This document shows, piece by piece, positions 45,782-56,135 of a stretch of 64,000 bases of DNA. Position 1 is the first letter of the stretch, and every line of letters starts with the position of its first letter. The DNA comes from Flavobacterium sp. M31R6. Lineage in GTDB: Bacteria > Bacteroidota > Bacteroidia > Flavobacteriales > Flavobacteriaceae. Location: NCBI RefSeq assembly GCF_013284035.1, contig NZ_CP054141.1:310001-374000 (forward strand), read 5' to 3'. The translations under genes and the position numbers were made by a program. Below the pieces are notes generated by a model, which was not told the origin of the DNA, did no database searches, and saw only the letters and a list, made by a program, of their open reading frames with translations.

Positions 45782-48280
45782 ATGAAAGCATTTAACAACT
45801 CCAAATATCCCGTTTTTGAGGCAGATCAAGTTCTAAGCCAAAAACATCTCAACAGTGTTGTAAGTTATCTTGAAGAACAAGACCGCTTGTCTCGAACAGG
45901 GCTCTTAGGGATGGGAATTGTATGTGGATTAGAAATTTCGCATCCTCAACCCAACCAAATTAAAATAGGTTGCGGAACGGCTGTTACTTCATTGGGGTAT
46001 GAAATTAACTGGGAAGAAAAACTGTTTACATTCTATCATAATTTAGAACTTTCAGCCAATTTTTTGGGAGCCAATTACAGCAAAGAACCTTTTTTGGAAC
46101 CCATACTTAAATACGGATCTAAATATTCGCCTTTCAAAAATGCTATTGAATTGCTGGAGCCCACAACTACGGAACTAGTTAAAACAGCTATTCCCAATGG
46201 TTTTTTTAATGATAAAGTAGTCGTATTAATTCTGGAAACCGCATTGATTGATGAGAAAAACTGTGTCAATACCAATTGTGATGACAAAGGCAAAAGACTG
46301 GAATTTACCGTAAGGCCTTTGGTTATCAACAATTCGGATATTGCACCTTTATTACTCAGCGGTTTTGATATCAAAAAAGCATCTCAAAAACTAGTTACTC
46401 CCAGATATAACGTGCCTTTCAAAAATTTGGTGACAGGACAACAAGTGCTTGACGGTTTCAAAAACTGGTATGATGATGCATTTCTAACCACGCTTTCCAA
46501 TCAAATAAATGCGATTTATAACACCAACAAAAATGTACTGAAATCAACTTCCGACTTTTCTTCGTTGAACAATTGCAAAACTCAATTAACACAAACCATC
46601 AACGCTAACAAAGACAAATTGCAAATTCAATATGTGTGCGATTGGATTGGTGATATCGTTTCCGCATATAATGAAATTGTAGATTTCGAAAATCAGAATC
46701 CTACTTTTTGTTGTTTTGACGAAAGTCAGTTTCCTTTTCATATCATTTTAGGAAACATCAATTTGGAAAATAATTTCAGAACGCCTTTTGTAAAAACAGG
46801 GAATACCGATAAAGAAATTCTACTAAGAAACAAACTCAACATCTTGTTTGAACGATTGGTGCTTTTGATAAAATCGTGGTCTATTACTGATACTGTTATC
46901 CGAATAACACCCACCATTTATGGCAAAACTCCTTTGTCCAAAAAATCGATTCCTTATTATTATTCGAACTTTTTGGATCTAAATAAAAAATGGAATCCCG
47001 ATAAAACAGTAAAAAACAAAACCAACGAAATTCTTTCGTATCAATCCGAAAAACCAAATTATACCGATTTACAGTGGGTCAAAAAACCACTTTTGTATGA
47101 TTTAGAACCGTATAACTTTCTAAGAATTGAAGGCCATATTGGTAAAAATTATCTGGAGGTACTTACTGAATTGTCTTCCTTGAAAGACACTTATAATCTA
47201 CCATTCAAAACAATTGCACTTAATGCAGTTGATTATGTAGGCAAAGAGGTGGACATCACCAAACATCAAGGGGATTGGTCAGATCTGGAAGTTGATTATG
47301 ATTTGGCCCGAAAAAAAGTGTACAATATCACCGAGTTTGTCATTAATTGGATTACTTCAAACAAAACGGAGATCATCGCGCAAACCTTCATGACCGATGC
47401 CACAATTACTTCTCTCAAAAACATTTTGAACGAAGTAAAAACGTTGCTAACAGAAGATTTAAGTGAATTTTTACCCAATTATAAAAGCTTTTACGAAATT
47501 TTCAAAAACTTAAATGTCCTCTTTTTATTCCATCGTTTTTGTCTTTTATGGGGCAAAAAAGATTTAAGCATTTTGGTTGAAGACTTAATTGATCATTTGG
47601 ATCAAATCAATGAGTTGTTTCTTGAAGATTCCTTCACTGTATTATTTGATGAAGCCGTAAAAAGATGGAATGCCAGTTTCAAAGATTTGTTTCTTTCTAC
47701 TTTTTTACAAAAAAACAAAGGAATGGAACACCACGCAGGTGTTTCGGTAGGAGGTACATTTATTCTGGTTTACTCGGATACCTCCATTTTTAAACCACAA
47801 CAAATACCTCCAAAATATCTCGTGTTATTAGATTCTATTAAAAGTTATACGGATAGTTTCACTTTTGGAACGGTTGAGCAAACAAAAACAATCAAAGAAG
47901 ATCTCACCAAAAGTGTATTATACAAAAAAACTAAATTTTCACATGCCGATTCCTATGATGAAGCTGCGCTAAAAGATTGTAAAAATCAAACAGAGAACAT
48001 CAAAGCCAATTTGATAAAAGTGGCACAACAAAATATGGCCAATAATTATCCCTTGCATTTACAAGAATTTTTCTTGTCTAATATTACAACCCTATTTCAA
48101 TTTGAACCGCTGATTTTGGCTGAAAATAGTGCTCCACAAAAAGTGGTGCTGGCCGATTTCTTCTTGCCTTATATTCAAAATCCCGAAGGAAATAACATCA
48201 ATATCATTATAGGAAATACGGAAACAAAAGTTGGCGATTTTGAAAAAACAGATTTCAATAATGACGATTTTAACACTTAG
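45782..48280 (+). CDS. eCIS-associated 832-aa protein, possible fibre or surface component
   Basis: Function not known. The N-terminal domain (residues about 12-75) reads FEADQVLSQKHLNSVVSYLE, then EQDRLSRTGLLGMGIVCGLE and GTAVTSLGYEI, a pattern I associate with the attachment end of large phage-like and CIS proteins in Bacteroidota. The remaining 750 residues are mixed alpha/beta without a domain I know, and include a late GVSVGGTFILVYSD stretch. It lies where PVC-type loci carry the tail fibre (pvc13), so a role at the particle exterior is possible. There is no signal peptide. It is 11 bp after the Pvc12-like gene. Confidence 0.7.
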   Translation: MKAFNNSKYPVFEADQVLSQKHLNSVVSYLEEQDRLSRTGLLGMGIVCGLEISHPQPNQIKIGCGTAVTSLGYEINWEEKLFTFYHNLELSANFLGANYSKEPFLEPILKYGSKYSPFKNAIELLEPTTTELVKTAIPNGFFNDKVVVLILETALIDEKNCVNTNCDDKGKRLEFTVRPLVINNSDIAPLLLSGFDIKKASQKLVTPRYNVPFKNLVTGQQVLDGFKNWYDDAFLTTLSNQINAIYNTNKNVLKSTSDFSSLNNCKTQLTQTINANKDKLQIQYVCDWIGDIVSAYNEIVDFENQNPTFCCFDESQFPFHIILGNINLENNFRTPFVKTGNTDKEILLRNKLNILFERLVLLIKSWSITDTVIRITPTIYGKTPLSKKSIPYYYSNFLDLNKKWNPDKTVKNKTNEILSYQSEKPNYTDLQWVKKPLLYDLEPYNFLRIEGHIGKNYLEVLTELSSLKDTYNLPFKTIALNAVDYVGKEVDITKHQGDWSDLEVDYDLARKKVYNITEFVINWITSNKTEIIAQTFMTDATITSLKNILNEVKTLLTEDLSEFLPNYKSFYEIFKNLNVLFLFHRFCLLWGKKDLSILVEDLIDHLDQINELFLEDSFTVLFDEAVKRWNASFKDLFLSTFLQKNKGMEHHAGVSVGGTFILVYSDTSIFKPQQIPPKYLVLLDSIKSYTDSFTFGTVEQTKTIKEDLTKSVLYKKTKFSHADSYDEAALKDCKNQTENIKANLIKVAQQNMANNYPLHLQEFFLSNITTLFQFEPLILAENSAPQKVVLADFFLPYIQNPEGNNINIIIGNTETKVGDFEKTDFNNDDFNT

Positions 48281-48305
48281 CAACTAATTCTTAAAAAATA
48301 AAGTT

Positions 48306-49016
48306 ATGGCAACCAAACAAGAAATAATTACAGCAATTGACGGCAAAATTATTGCAAAAGGAAATATAACTGCTGTTGACACTAACAAAATCCTTAAAGA
48401 CATTCTGGAGTTTTCAGACAAACCTGTAACTCCAACTCCAATCGCTGGCTTTGATTTTGGGAATATCAATAAGCCCTTAAGTACCAAACAACTTGCAACG
48501 GTAAAAGTGAATTTTACAGGAATACAGGAACTTTCGTGTTCATTATATATATGTACTGAAGCACGATTGAAAGACCCTGCAAACACTGACCAAAAAAACA
48601 ATCCCGAATGGTTGTTTATACCTTTAAAGGAAGAAGAATATAAAATTCTACAGTCCTTTTTGCCCAACATCAATGAGAAACAAATGTATCTCACTTTCAT
48701 GGTTCCCTTCTATAAAGCAGAGGATAAAGAAGGTACTACTCCAAGTACAGCAGGAGGTTTCAATACTGATACAAGAGCAACAGTAAGTCGATCTGATTTT
48801 CCGATGACAATTATTGGCATTGGCTTACTTGAAGACAAAAAGAAGCAGAAAGGCGTTCACATTATATTGCCGGAAGCAGGTCATATTTCAACCTCTATGG
48901 CGCTTTTGTACAAACCAAACAAATTTGAATTTGGCCTATTCACAAAAGAAATGCAAGAGAATTTAGAAAAAGCATTGAATAGTATTCTTGAAGACAATGA
49001 TTTAATTATTGATTAA
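48306..49016 (+). CDS. eCIS-associated 236-aa protein of unknown function
   Basis: No domain recognised with confidence. The N-terminus MATKQEIITAIDGKIIAKGN followed by ITAVDTNKILKDILEF resembles the short helical anchor found at the start of some phage tail fibre and tail-associated proteins. The middle is beta-rich (VKVNFTGIQELSCSLYICTEARL) and the end is acidic. It has the same AAATAAAGTT leader as the tube gene, suggesting similar translation strength. It lies between the 832-aa protein and the tape-measure-family gene and may partner the former. Confidence 0.65.
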   Translation: MATKQEIITAIDGKIIAKGNITAVDTNKILKDILEFSDKPVTPTPIAGFDFGNINKPLSTKQLATVKVNFTGIQELSCSLYICTEARLKDPANTDQKNNPEWLFIPLKEEEYKILQSFLPNINEKQMYLTFMVPFYKAEDKEGTTPSTAGGFNTDTRATVSRSDFPMTIIGIGLLEDKKKQKGVHIILPEAGHISTSMALLYKPNKFEFGLFTKEMQENLEKALNSILEDNDLIID

Positions 49017-49021
49017 AAACA

Positions 49022-50485
49022 ATGCATTTAATACAACAACATACAATGGATATCAGCTGTGCTTCGACCGATTTTGGGAAAGAAGTACAAAATGTTGTTG
49101 CTGCATTATTAGAGAAAGAATTGTATCCAAAGCTTGAACTATTATTAAATCTCTATTCTTTTCAAAATTATACTTGGAAAATTGACAAACTGGAAATAAC
49201 ACTTCCTCCGCTTTCCAAAAAAAAATGGAAAGAAGAAATTGTGACACATTCATTGGAACAAATTGAATTTTATCTAAAAATGCATTTTGAAAATTTTGAA
49301 CAAAACCCCAGCATAATTGAAAATTCGGAAATCGTATTTACAAAAAATAGCATTCTTGAAAGTTTATTTTTTGATTTTTTACAAAAAGGAATTCTTTCCG
49401 AAAATGGATTGATTAAAAACCTTGAAGAATTAATTGCAAGTGTAGAAGTAAATGAATCTTTTATTCAAAAACTAAAAGATTTATTTATAAAAAATCCGAA
49501 AGCCCTAATACGATTTATACTTGCATTCTCCGAAGAATTTAAGACGAAAATTGTAACTCAAATTGATGATTCGCAATCGGAATTAATAACAGTACTACAA
49601 TTTGCATTGGCTTCAAAAGCAAATTCATTTCCTGGTAAAGCAATAGAAAATTGGATTGAATTTATGGCTTGGCAATTTTATTTTTTTAAAGAAAAAATGA
49701 TCTCGAATTCGACCCTTTATAATACTGTTAAAACCATTACTTCCCAGTATTGGGACATAGAATCGGATTATTTGTTGATTTTAAAAGAATTATTAATCAC
49801 AGAAAAAGGTCTTCATAAAAAATACATTTTGTTACAAAAAAATGATTTTATTGCTTTTTGGAACATCTTTTTGAATACCCTAGATTCTTTAAATTCAAAA
49901 GAGGAATCCGTAAGTGAAGAAATAAATACTTCAGAAATTAAGAAAAAAACAAAATTAGAAACTCCCGATTCAAAAACACAGAATATGATTTATGTTAAAA
50001 ATGCCGGTTTGATACTATTCCATCCCTTCCTAAAATCGTTGTTTGAGCAATTAGAACTAACCAAAAATGACATTTGGACCAGTAAAATGAGCCAACACAA
50101 AGCGATTTTGTTAACTCAATTTTTAATTAGCGGAGAAACAAAAATAGGCGAAAATGAACTGGTGCTTAATAAGATTTTATGCGGTTTTCCCATAGAAAAT
50201 GTGGTCAATACGCAACTGGAAATTACTCCTAAAGAAATAGAAAAATGCGAAAGTTTATTAAATGCCGTGATTGAACATTGGAAAATTCTAGGCGACACCT
50301 CCGTTGCAGGTTTACGGGAGACTTTTTTGCAAAGAGAAGGGAAAATCCTATTTACTGAGAATGAAAAATTAGAACTCTGGGTAAAACAGGAAGGTGTGGA
50401 TATTTTATTGGCTCAATTACCCTGGGGAATCGAAATGATAAAAACCCCATGGATGGAAGATTTTTTGCAGTGTTATTGGAATTAA
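49022..50485 (+). CDS. eCIS tape-measure-family protein (Pvc14-like)
   Basis: A 487-aa protein of the family named contractile injection system tape measure protein. The N-terminal domain (QQHTMDISCASTDFGKEVQN, LEITLPPLSKKKWKEEI) and the C-terminal domain (YVKNAGLILFHPFLKSLFEQL, MSQHKAILLTQFLISGE, LLNAVIEHWKILGDTSVAGL, RETFLQREGKI, LLAQLPWGIEMIKTPWM) are both present. The middle is helical and variable, fitting a length ruler. In PVC, the homologue is thought to set tube length. It lies directly upstream of the candidate effector. Confidence 0.88.
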   Translation: MHLIQQHTMDISCASTDFGKEVQNVVAALLEKELYPKLELLLNLYSFQNYTWKIDKLEITLPPLSKKKWKEEIVTHSLEQIEFYLKMHFENFEQNPSIIENSEIVFTKNSILESLFFDFLQKGILSENGLIKNLEELIASVEVNESFIQKLKDLFIKNPKALIRFILAFSEEFKTKIVTQIDDSQSELITVLQFALASKANSFPGKAIENWIEFMAWQFYFFKEKMISNSTLYNTVKTITSQYWDIESDYLLILKELLITEKGLHKKYILLQKNDFIAFWNIFLNTLDSLNSKEESVSEEINTSEIKKKTKLETPDSKTQNMIYVKNAGLILFHPFLKSLFEQLELTKNDIWTSKMSQHKAILLTQFLISGETKIGENELVLNKILCGFPIENVVNTQLEITPKEIEKCESLLNAVIEHWKILGDTSVAGLRETFLQREGKILFTENEKLELWVKQEGVDILLAQLPWGIEMIKTPWMEDFLQCYWN

Positions 50486-50530
50486 AGCGCTCGAAGATAA
50501 ATCAATTTACACCTTAACCATTGAATAAAA

Positions 50531-53500
50531 ATGTCTAAAACAGGACTTCAATTTAAACCGGTTAAAAAGCCACAGCGAAAACTGGTACCTTTCTTTCCTT
50601 CTGCAGCCAAGAAGAAAAAGAAAGAAACTGCTCTTGTGCCTGTTGCAGCAAAAACTACTAAAAAAGAAGCGCTAGATCCTGTACTTGACCCAAAAAAGGC
50701 ATCCATACTAGACATTCAGAAGGCTAAAATTGTAAAAACTGCAAAAGCACAAAAGAAACACGGTACTGCTGAAGAGAAAAAATCGGAAATGCAAAAATCG
50801 GTTGCAATATCTCCCGCATTAGAAAAATCGAGTGTAGCCAAATCGAATCAGGTGGAAGACATGTCCAATCAAAAAACCAAAAAATTTGATTCCAAAAAAT
50901 TTTCCGATGCTATTTTAGATAATATCAAAAAAGTAATCCCAAAAAACAAAGAGGAAATGGAGAAAGACCAGACCTCTTCTGAAAAAATGGGTGCTGCACA
51001 ACAAGGCATTACAGATACTTTAGAAAAGGAAAAACAAAATACAAACGGCGATTTATCCAATGCTGTAAGTGCAGCTCCAGATCAAGCGAGTGTGGTCACA
51101 AAAGTAGCTACTCCATTGCCAAAAGAAGACATTGGAGCTTATCCTGTTGTTTCCAATCCAGGATTTGCACCTCCACTTAAAACTGCTCAAGACAACGATC
51201 TTTCAGCTGATTCCAAAAAAATTGATAGTGAATTGGCCAATAATAATGTGTCGGAAGAACAGCTTCAAAATGGAAATGAAGCCGCATTTGATCATTCATT
51301 GACAGAAAAAAAAGAAAGTCAGAAAAAAGCAGAAGGTACCCATCAGCAATATTTAAAATCGGCCAACCCAATTGCTGGTGCTACAAAAAATAGTACCAAT
51401 GCCCTTACTACTGTCGGACTGGCCAAAATGAATGCAACCAGAAACAAACAATTAAGTCAAATAGATAAAAACAAAGAACTTAAAAAACAAAAAGAAGAAG
51501 AGGTTCGAACCAAAGTCGCAACCGATTTGAATAAGATTTATGATGACACCAAGCTTTTGGTAGAAACCAGACTGAAAAACCTTACCGAAAAAGTAAACAA
51601 AGATTTTGATGAAGCTCTCGATATTGCCAATAAAGCATTTGAAAAAAATGTAAAAGAAAGAACGGATACCAATTGGCTGGAAGATTTGGCCAATTGGGCA
51701 GCGGGAATTCCAAATGATATCAAGAAAGTTTTCATCGAAGAACAAGATAATTTCATCAATTCGTTGGCTCCTGTCGTGCGTAAAATTGGTGAATTTGTCG
51801 AAAAAGAATTGAGCCAAGCGACAAAAGATATTGACGACGGAAAACTCAAAACTCAAAACTATTGGAAAAATCAAGATAAAGACACCCAAAAAATTGCAGG
51901 TGATGTATTTGCCCATGCCACCGAGCGTTTTTCTGAATTGGATTCGAAAGTTGATGAAGCCAACGAAGGTTTAAAACAAAGTATTACCACCAAATTTAAT
52001 GCGGCCGTTGCCAAGCTGGAAGAAACTTTTGATAAGATACAAGAAGAAAACAAAAGTTGGTTAGAACGTGCTTATGATGCAGTTGTTGGAGTCATCAAAG
52101 CTATTATTGAAATGAAAAATCTGTTGCTTACTGTATTGGCAAAAGTAGCAGACGTTGTTGGAAAAATAATTCTGGATCCTATTGGTTTTCTCTCCAATTT
52201 GCTTGACGCAATTGTTTTAGGCTTTCAGAATTTTGGCAAAAATGCTTTAGAACACCTCAAAAAAGGATTCTTCGAATGGTTGATGGGCAATATGCCTCCA
52301 TCGATTAAATTTCCGAAGCAGTGGGACTTAACCGGAATTTTTGAATTTATAATGTCCGTTTTTGGTTTGACTTGGGAAAATATTAAGGCTCGAGCCACAA
52401 AGATGTACGGAGCAACGGTTGTCGCAGCGCTAGAAACTGGCTTTGAAATTTTTCAAATAATTCGAAAAGAAGGACTCGGAGGATTGTGGAACTACATCAA
52501 AGAAAAAATTGGCGACCTCAAAGTCATGGTCGTTGATGCCATACAAAACATGCTTATCGAAACGGTAATCAAGGCAGGAATCACTTGGGTAATCAGTTTG
52601 TTTAATCCTGTTGGTGCTTTTATAAAAGCGTGCAAACTCATTTACGACGTCGTTAGTTGGTTTATCAACAACGCCAGAAGAATATTGGATTTAATAAACA
52701 GTATTGTTGACAGTACAGCACTTATCGTAGCAGGAAAAATAACCCAAGCCGCCACATTTGTCGAAAATTCATTAGCCAAATTGGTTCCAATAGCCATTGG
52801 CTTTTTGGCGGGGTTATTGGGTCTTGGGGATTTAAGCAAAAAGGTTCAAGCTTTACTTGATAAGATTCAAGCACCTATCAATAAAGCCATCGATTGGGTG
52901 CTTGAAAAAGCTGGAAATGTGGTAAAAACTTTGTTCAAAGCGGGAAAAGCTGGTGTAAAAAAACTGATGAGCTTTTTTAGCATTAAAAAGAAATTCAAAA
53001 CGGAGGATGGACATTCACATAGTCTTTATTTTGAAGGTACCGAAGAAAATGCTGAATTAATGGTAGCCAGTACTCCGGCAACTTTTGCAAAATTTATAAG
53101 CAAGTTAGGAAAAACAGATGCCAAAAAAGCGGAATCCAAAAAAAATGCACAAGCTGAGTTTAATTTGCTAAAAGTGGCTATTTCTAAGAAAAATAAATCT
53201 GCTAAAGGATCGGAAAAATATCAAACGGAACAAACCGAAAAATATGAGGTAGTTACAGATCATGTCAATAAACTGAGTAATCACATGATTCCGCTTTTTA
53301 ATATGGAAAGCATCGGAAAGTTTGAACTTACATTTGGGTCATTACAGAATGGTTTTGGGACAAGCATGGAGGTGAAAAACCTTCACAAAACAACCAAACC
53401 ACCGACGGGATCAGTACCGGGCGTTACCAACGCTGGTTATGAAACGCTTAAGAAAAAACGAAATGGCAGTTCAACTTACTATATCTTGGGACACTTATTA

Positions 53501-53851
53501 AATCACAATTTAGGAGGAAGCGGCAACGATTTTAGAAATCTTACTCCTCTGACCCGAAAAGGGAACAAGGATCACAATGCAGACATTGAAGAAACGGTAA
53601 AAAAGGATTTAGCCGACGACAAAGTAATAAATTATAAGGTGACACCAATTTATGGTGGAAATTCTGTAAAAAACCAACCGCAAAATTTATCGGCAAAAAG
53701 AAAAAAAATTATAGAAATGGAAGAGAAAACCCCCTCAATAATAAATTACGAATTCTCTTCCTGGAAAAAAGACGATCCAAATACCAAAGTTACAAAAAGT
53801 GATCATTTTAATAATGGATTGGACTATACTCATGGCGATTATATAGAATAG
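50531..53851 (+). CDS. Candidate eCIS effector with C-terminal GHLLN-type nuclease domain
   Basis: A 1106-aa modular protein. Residues 1-290 are Lys/Ala/Pro-rich and likely disordered. Residues 300-500 are predicted coiled-coil. Residues about 545-805 are amphipathic helices (DPIGFLSNLLDAIVLGFQNF, DLTGIFEFIMSVFGLTWENI) of a type I have seen in eCIS-associated toxins. The C-terminus (about 955-1106) carries YYILGHLLNHNLGGSGNDFR then NLTPLTRKGNKDHN, resembling the beta-beta-alpha metal nuclease core: His988 as likely base, Asn1003 and His1015 as likely metal or active-site residues. It lies between the tape-measure and ATPase genes. No immunity gene follows. Confidence 0.75.
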   Translation: MSKTGLQFKPVKKPQRKLVPFFPSAAKKKKKETALVPVAAKTTKKEALDPVLDPKKASILDIQKAKIVKTAKAQKKHGTAEEKKSEMQKSVAISPALEKSSVAKSNQVEDMSNQKTKKFDSKKFSDAILDNIKKVIPKNKEEMEKDQTSSEKMGAAQQGITDTLEKEKQNTNGDLSNAVSAAPDQASVVTKVATPLPKEDIGAYPVVSNPGFAPPLKTAQDNDLSADSKKIDSELANNNVSEEQLQNGNEAAFDHSLTEKKESQKKAEGTHQQYLKSANPIAGATKNSTNALTTVGLAKMNATRNKQLSQIDKNKELKKQKEEEVRTKVATDLNKIYDDTKLLVETRLKNLTEKVNKDFDEALDIANKAFEKNVKERTDTNWLEDLANWAAGIPNDIKKVFIEEQDNFINSLAPVVRKIGEFVEKELSQATKDIDDGKLKTQNYWKNQDKDTQKIAGDVFAHATERFSELDSKVDEANEGLKQSITTKFNAAVAKLEETFDKIQEENKSWLERAYDAVVGVIKAIIEMKNLLLTVLAKVADVVGKIILDPIGFLSNLLDAIVLGFQNFGKNALEHLKKGFFEWLMGNMPPSIKFPKQWDLTGIFEFIMSVFGLTWENIKARATKMYGATVVAALETGFEIFQIIRKEGLGGLWNYIKEKIGDLKVMVVDAIQNMLIETVIKAGITWVISLFNPVGAFIKACKLIYDVVSWFINNARRILDLINSIVDSTALIVAGKITQAATFVENSLAKLVPIAIGFLAGLLGLGDLSKKVQALLDKIQAPINKAIDWVLEKAGNVVKTLFKAGKAGVKKLMSFFSIKKKFKTEDGHSHSLYFEGTEENAELMVASTPATFAKFISKLGKTDAKKAESKKNAQAEFNLLKVAISKKNKSAKGSEKYQTEQTEKYEVVTDHVNKLSNHMIPLFNMESIGKFELTFGSLQNGFGTSMEVKNLHKTTKPPTGSVPGVTNAGYETLKKKRNGSSTYYILGHLLNHNLGGSGNDFRNLTPLTRKGNKDHNADIEETVKKDLADDKVINYKVTPIYGGNSVKNQPQNLSAKRKKIIEMEEKTPSIINYEFSSWKKDDPNTKVTKSDHFNNGLDYTHGDYIE

Positions 53852-53884
53852 CACGAGAATATAAATTTAAATTAAACGAAATAA

Positions 53885-55195
<1,311 letters not shown>

Positions 55196-55247
55196 AAAAG
55201 GAGGGGCTGTCTATAATAATTTTAGCAAATCTTAAAAACAAAATACC

Positions 55248-56066
55248 ATGCAAAAAACATTCTACAAAAAGGAGTTACTCATCAAAGCAACACAACAAAG
55301 AAATAGCACTACCAATAACAAAAAAGATATTGAAAAAATTCAATCTTGGCTCAATTTATTTGCTATGCAAAATCCAAGCTCAGGAACTGCCACAGGTATT
55401 GACGGTGATTTTGGACCGGCAACCGAAAAAGCAGTATTGAATTTTCAAAAATTCAATAGCTTATCCCAAACAGGAATTGTTGATCAAACTTTATTTAACT
55501 TGTTTACAACACCCTTAAAAAAAGCTTTTGAAGACCCCATTGCGGGTAATAACCTGAGAGAATTGGTGCTGAATGTTGCCAAAAATCATCTCAAAAATCA
55601 TCCTTTTGAACTTGTTATCAATAATCAAAGTAATTCGGGACCTTGGGTACGAAGTTATATGGATGGAAATGAGGGAACCGATTGGTTTTGGTGTATGGGA
55701 TTTGTACAATCAGTACTCGACCAAGCCGCATCCATACAAGGAAAAAACTTCAAAACGCTAATGCCGCTAACTTATAGTTGTGATACTGTAGACACTACTG
55801 GCATTCAAAAAAAATTGCTAACCCGTTACCAAATAGCGAGAACAAATCCAAGTGTTATACAACCAGCGGATGTGTTTTTATTACAAAAAACACCAAACGA
55901 TTGGTTTCATACCGGAATTGTAACTGCTATTCATGGTGATGTAATTGAAACTATTGAAGGAAATACAAATGCAGATGGTTCCCATAATGGCAACGCCGTC
56001 ATGAACCGAATCCGAAACTTTAAACAATCCAAAATTGACTTTTTCTCTATTGAGCCTTTGGTCTGA
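55248..56066 (+). CDS. Peptidoglycan-binding cysteine hydrolase, likely eCIS-associated
   Basis: A 272-aa protein without a signal peptide. The first domain (residues about 20-85) is a peptidoglycan-binding type 1 helix bundle: IEKIQSWLNLF, GIDGDFGPATEKAVLNFQKFN. The second is a CHAP/NlpC-like cysteine amidase with Cys149 (DWFWCMGFVQSVL), His221 (DWFHTGIV) and Asn239 (EGNTN). It would cut murein. Lack of a signal peptide suggests it is a particle component, cargo or lysis enzyme. It is the last gene of the operon and is followed by a terminator. Confidence 0.8.
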   Translation: MQKTFYKKELLIKATQQRNSTTNNKKDIEKIQSWLNLFAMQNPSSGTATGIDGDFGPATEKAVLNFQKFNSLSQTGIVDQTLFNLFTTPLKKAFEDPIAGNNLRELVLNVAKNHLKNHPFELVINNQSNSGPWVRSYMDGNEGTDWFWCMGFVQSVLDQAASIQGKNFKTLMPLTYSCDTVDTTGIQKKLLTRYQIARTNPSVIQPADVFLLQKTPNDWFHTGIVTAIHGDVIETIEGNTNADGSHNGNAVMNRIRNFKQSKIDFFSIEPLV

Positions 56067-56085
56067 AAAGGAAAATTTATTTATA

Positions 56086-56124
56086 TAAAAACCCGATTAA
56101 AGTTTCCATTTAATCAGGTTTTTA
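56086..56124. terminator. Bidirectional terminator at the end of the eCIS operon
   Basis: AAAACC-GATTAAA pairs with TTTAATC-GGTTTT, with an A/T-rich tract on both sides. It lies between the convergent hydrolase gene (stop 56066) and the 638-aa gene (stop 56136). Confidence 0.75.
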
Positions 56125-56135
56125 AAAATCTAATT

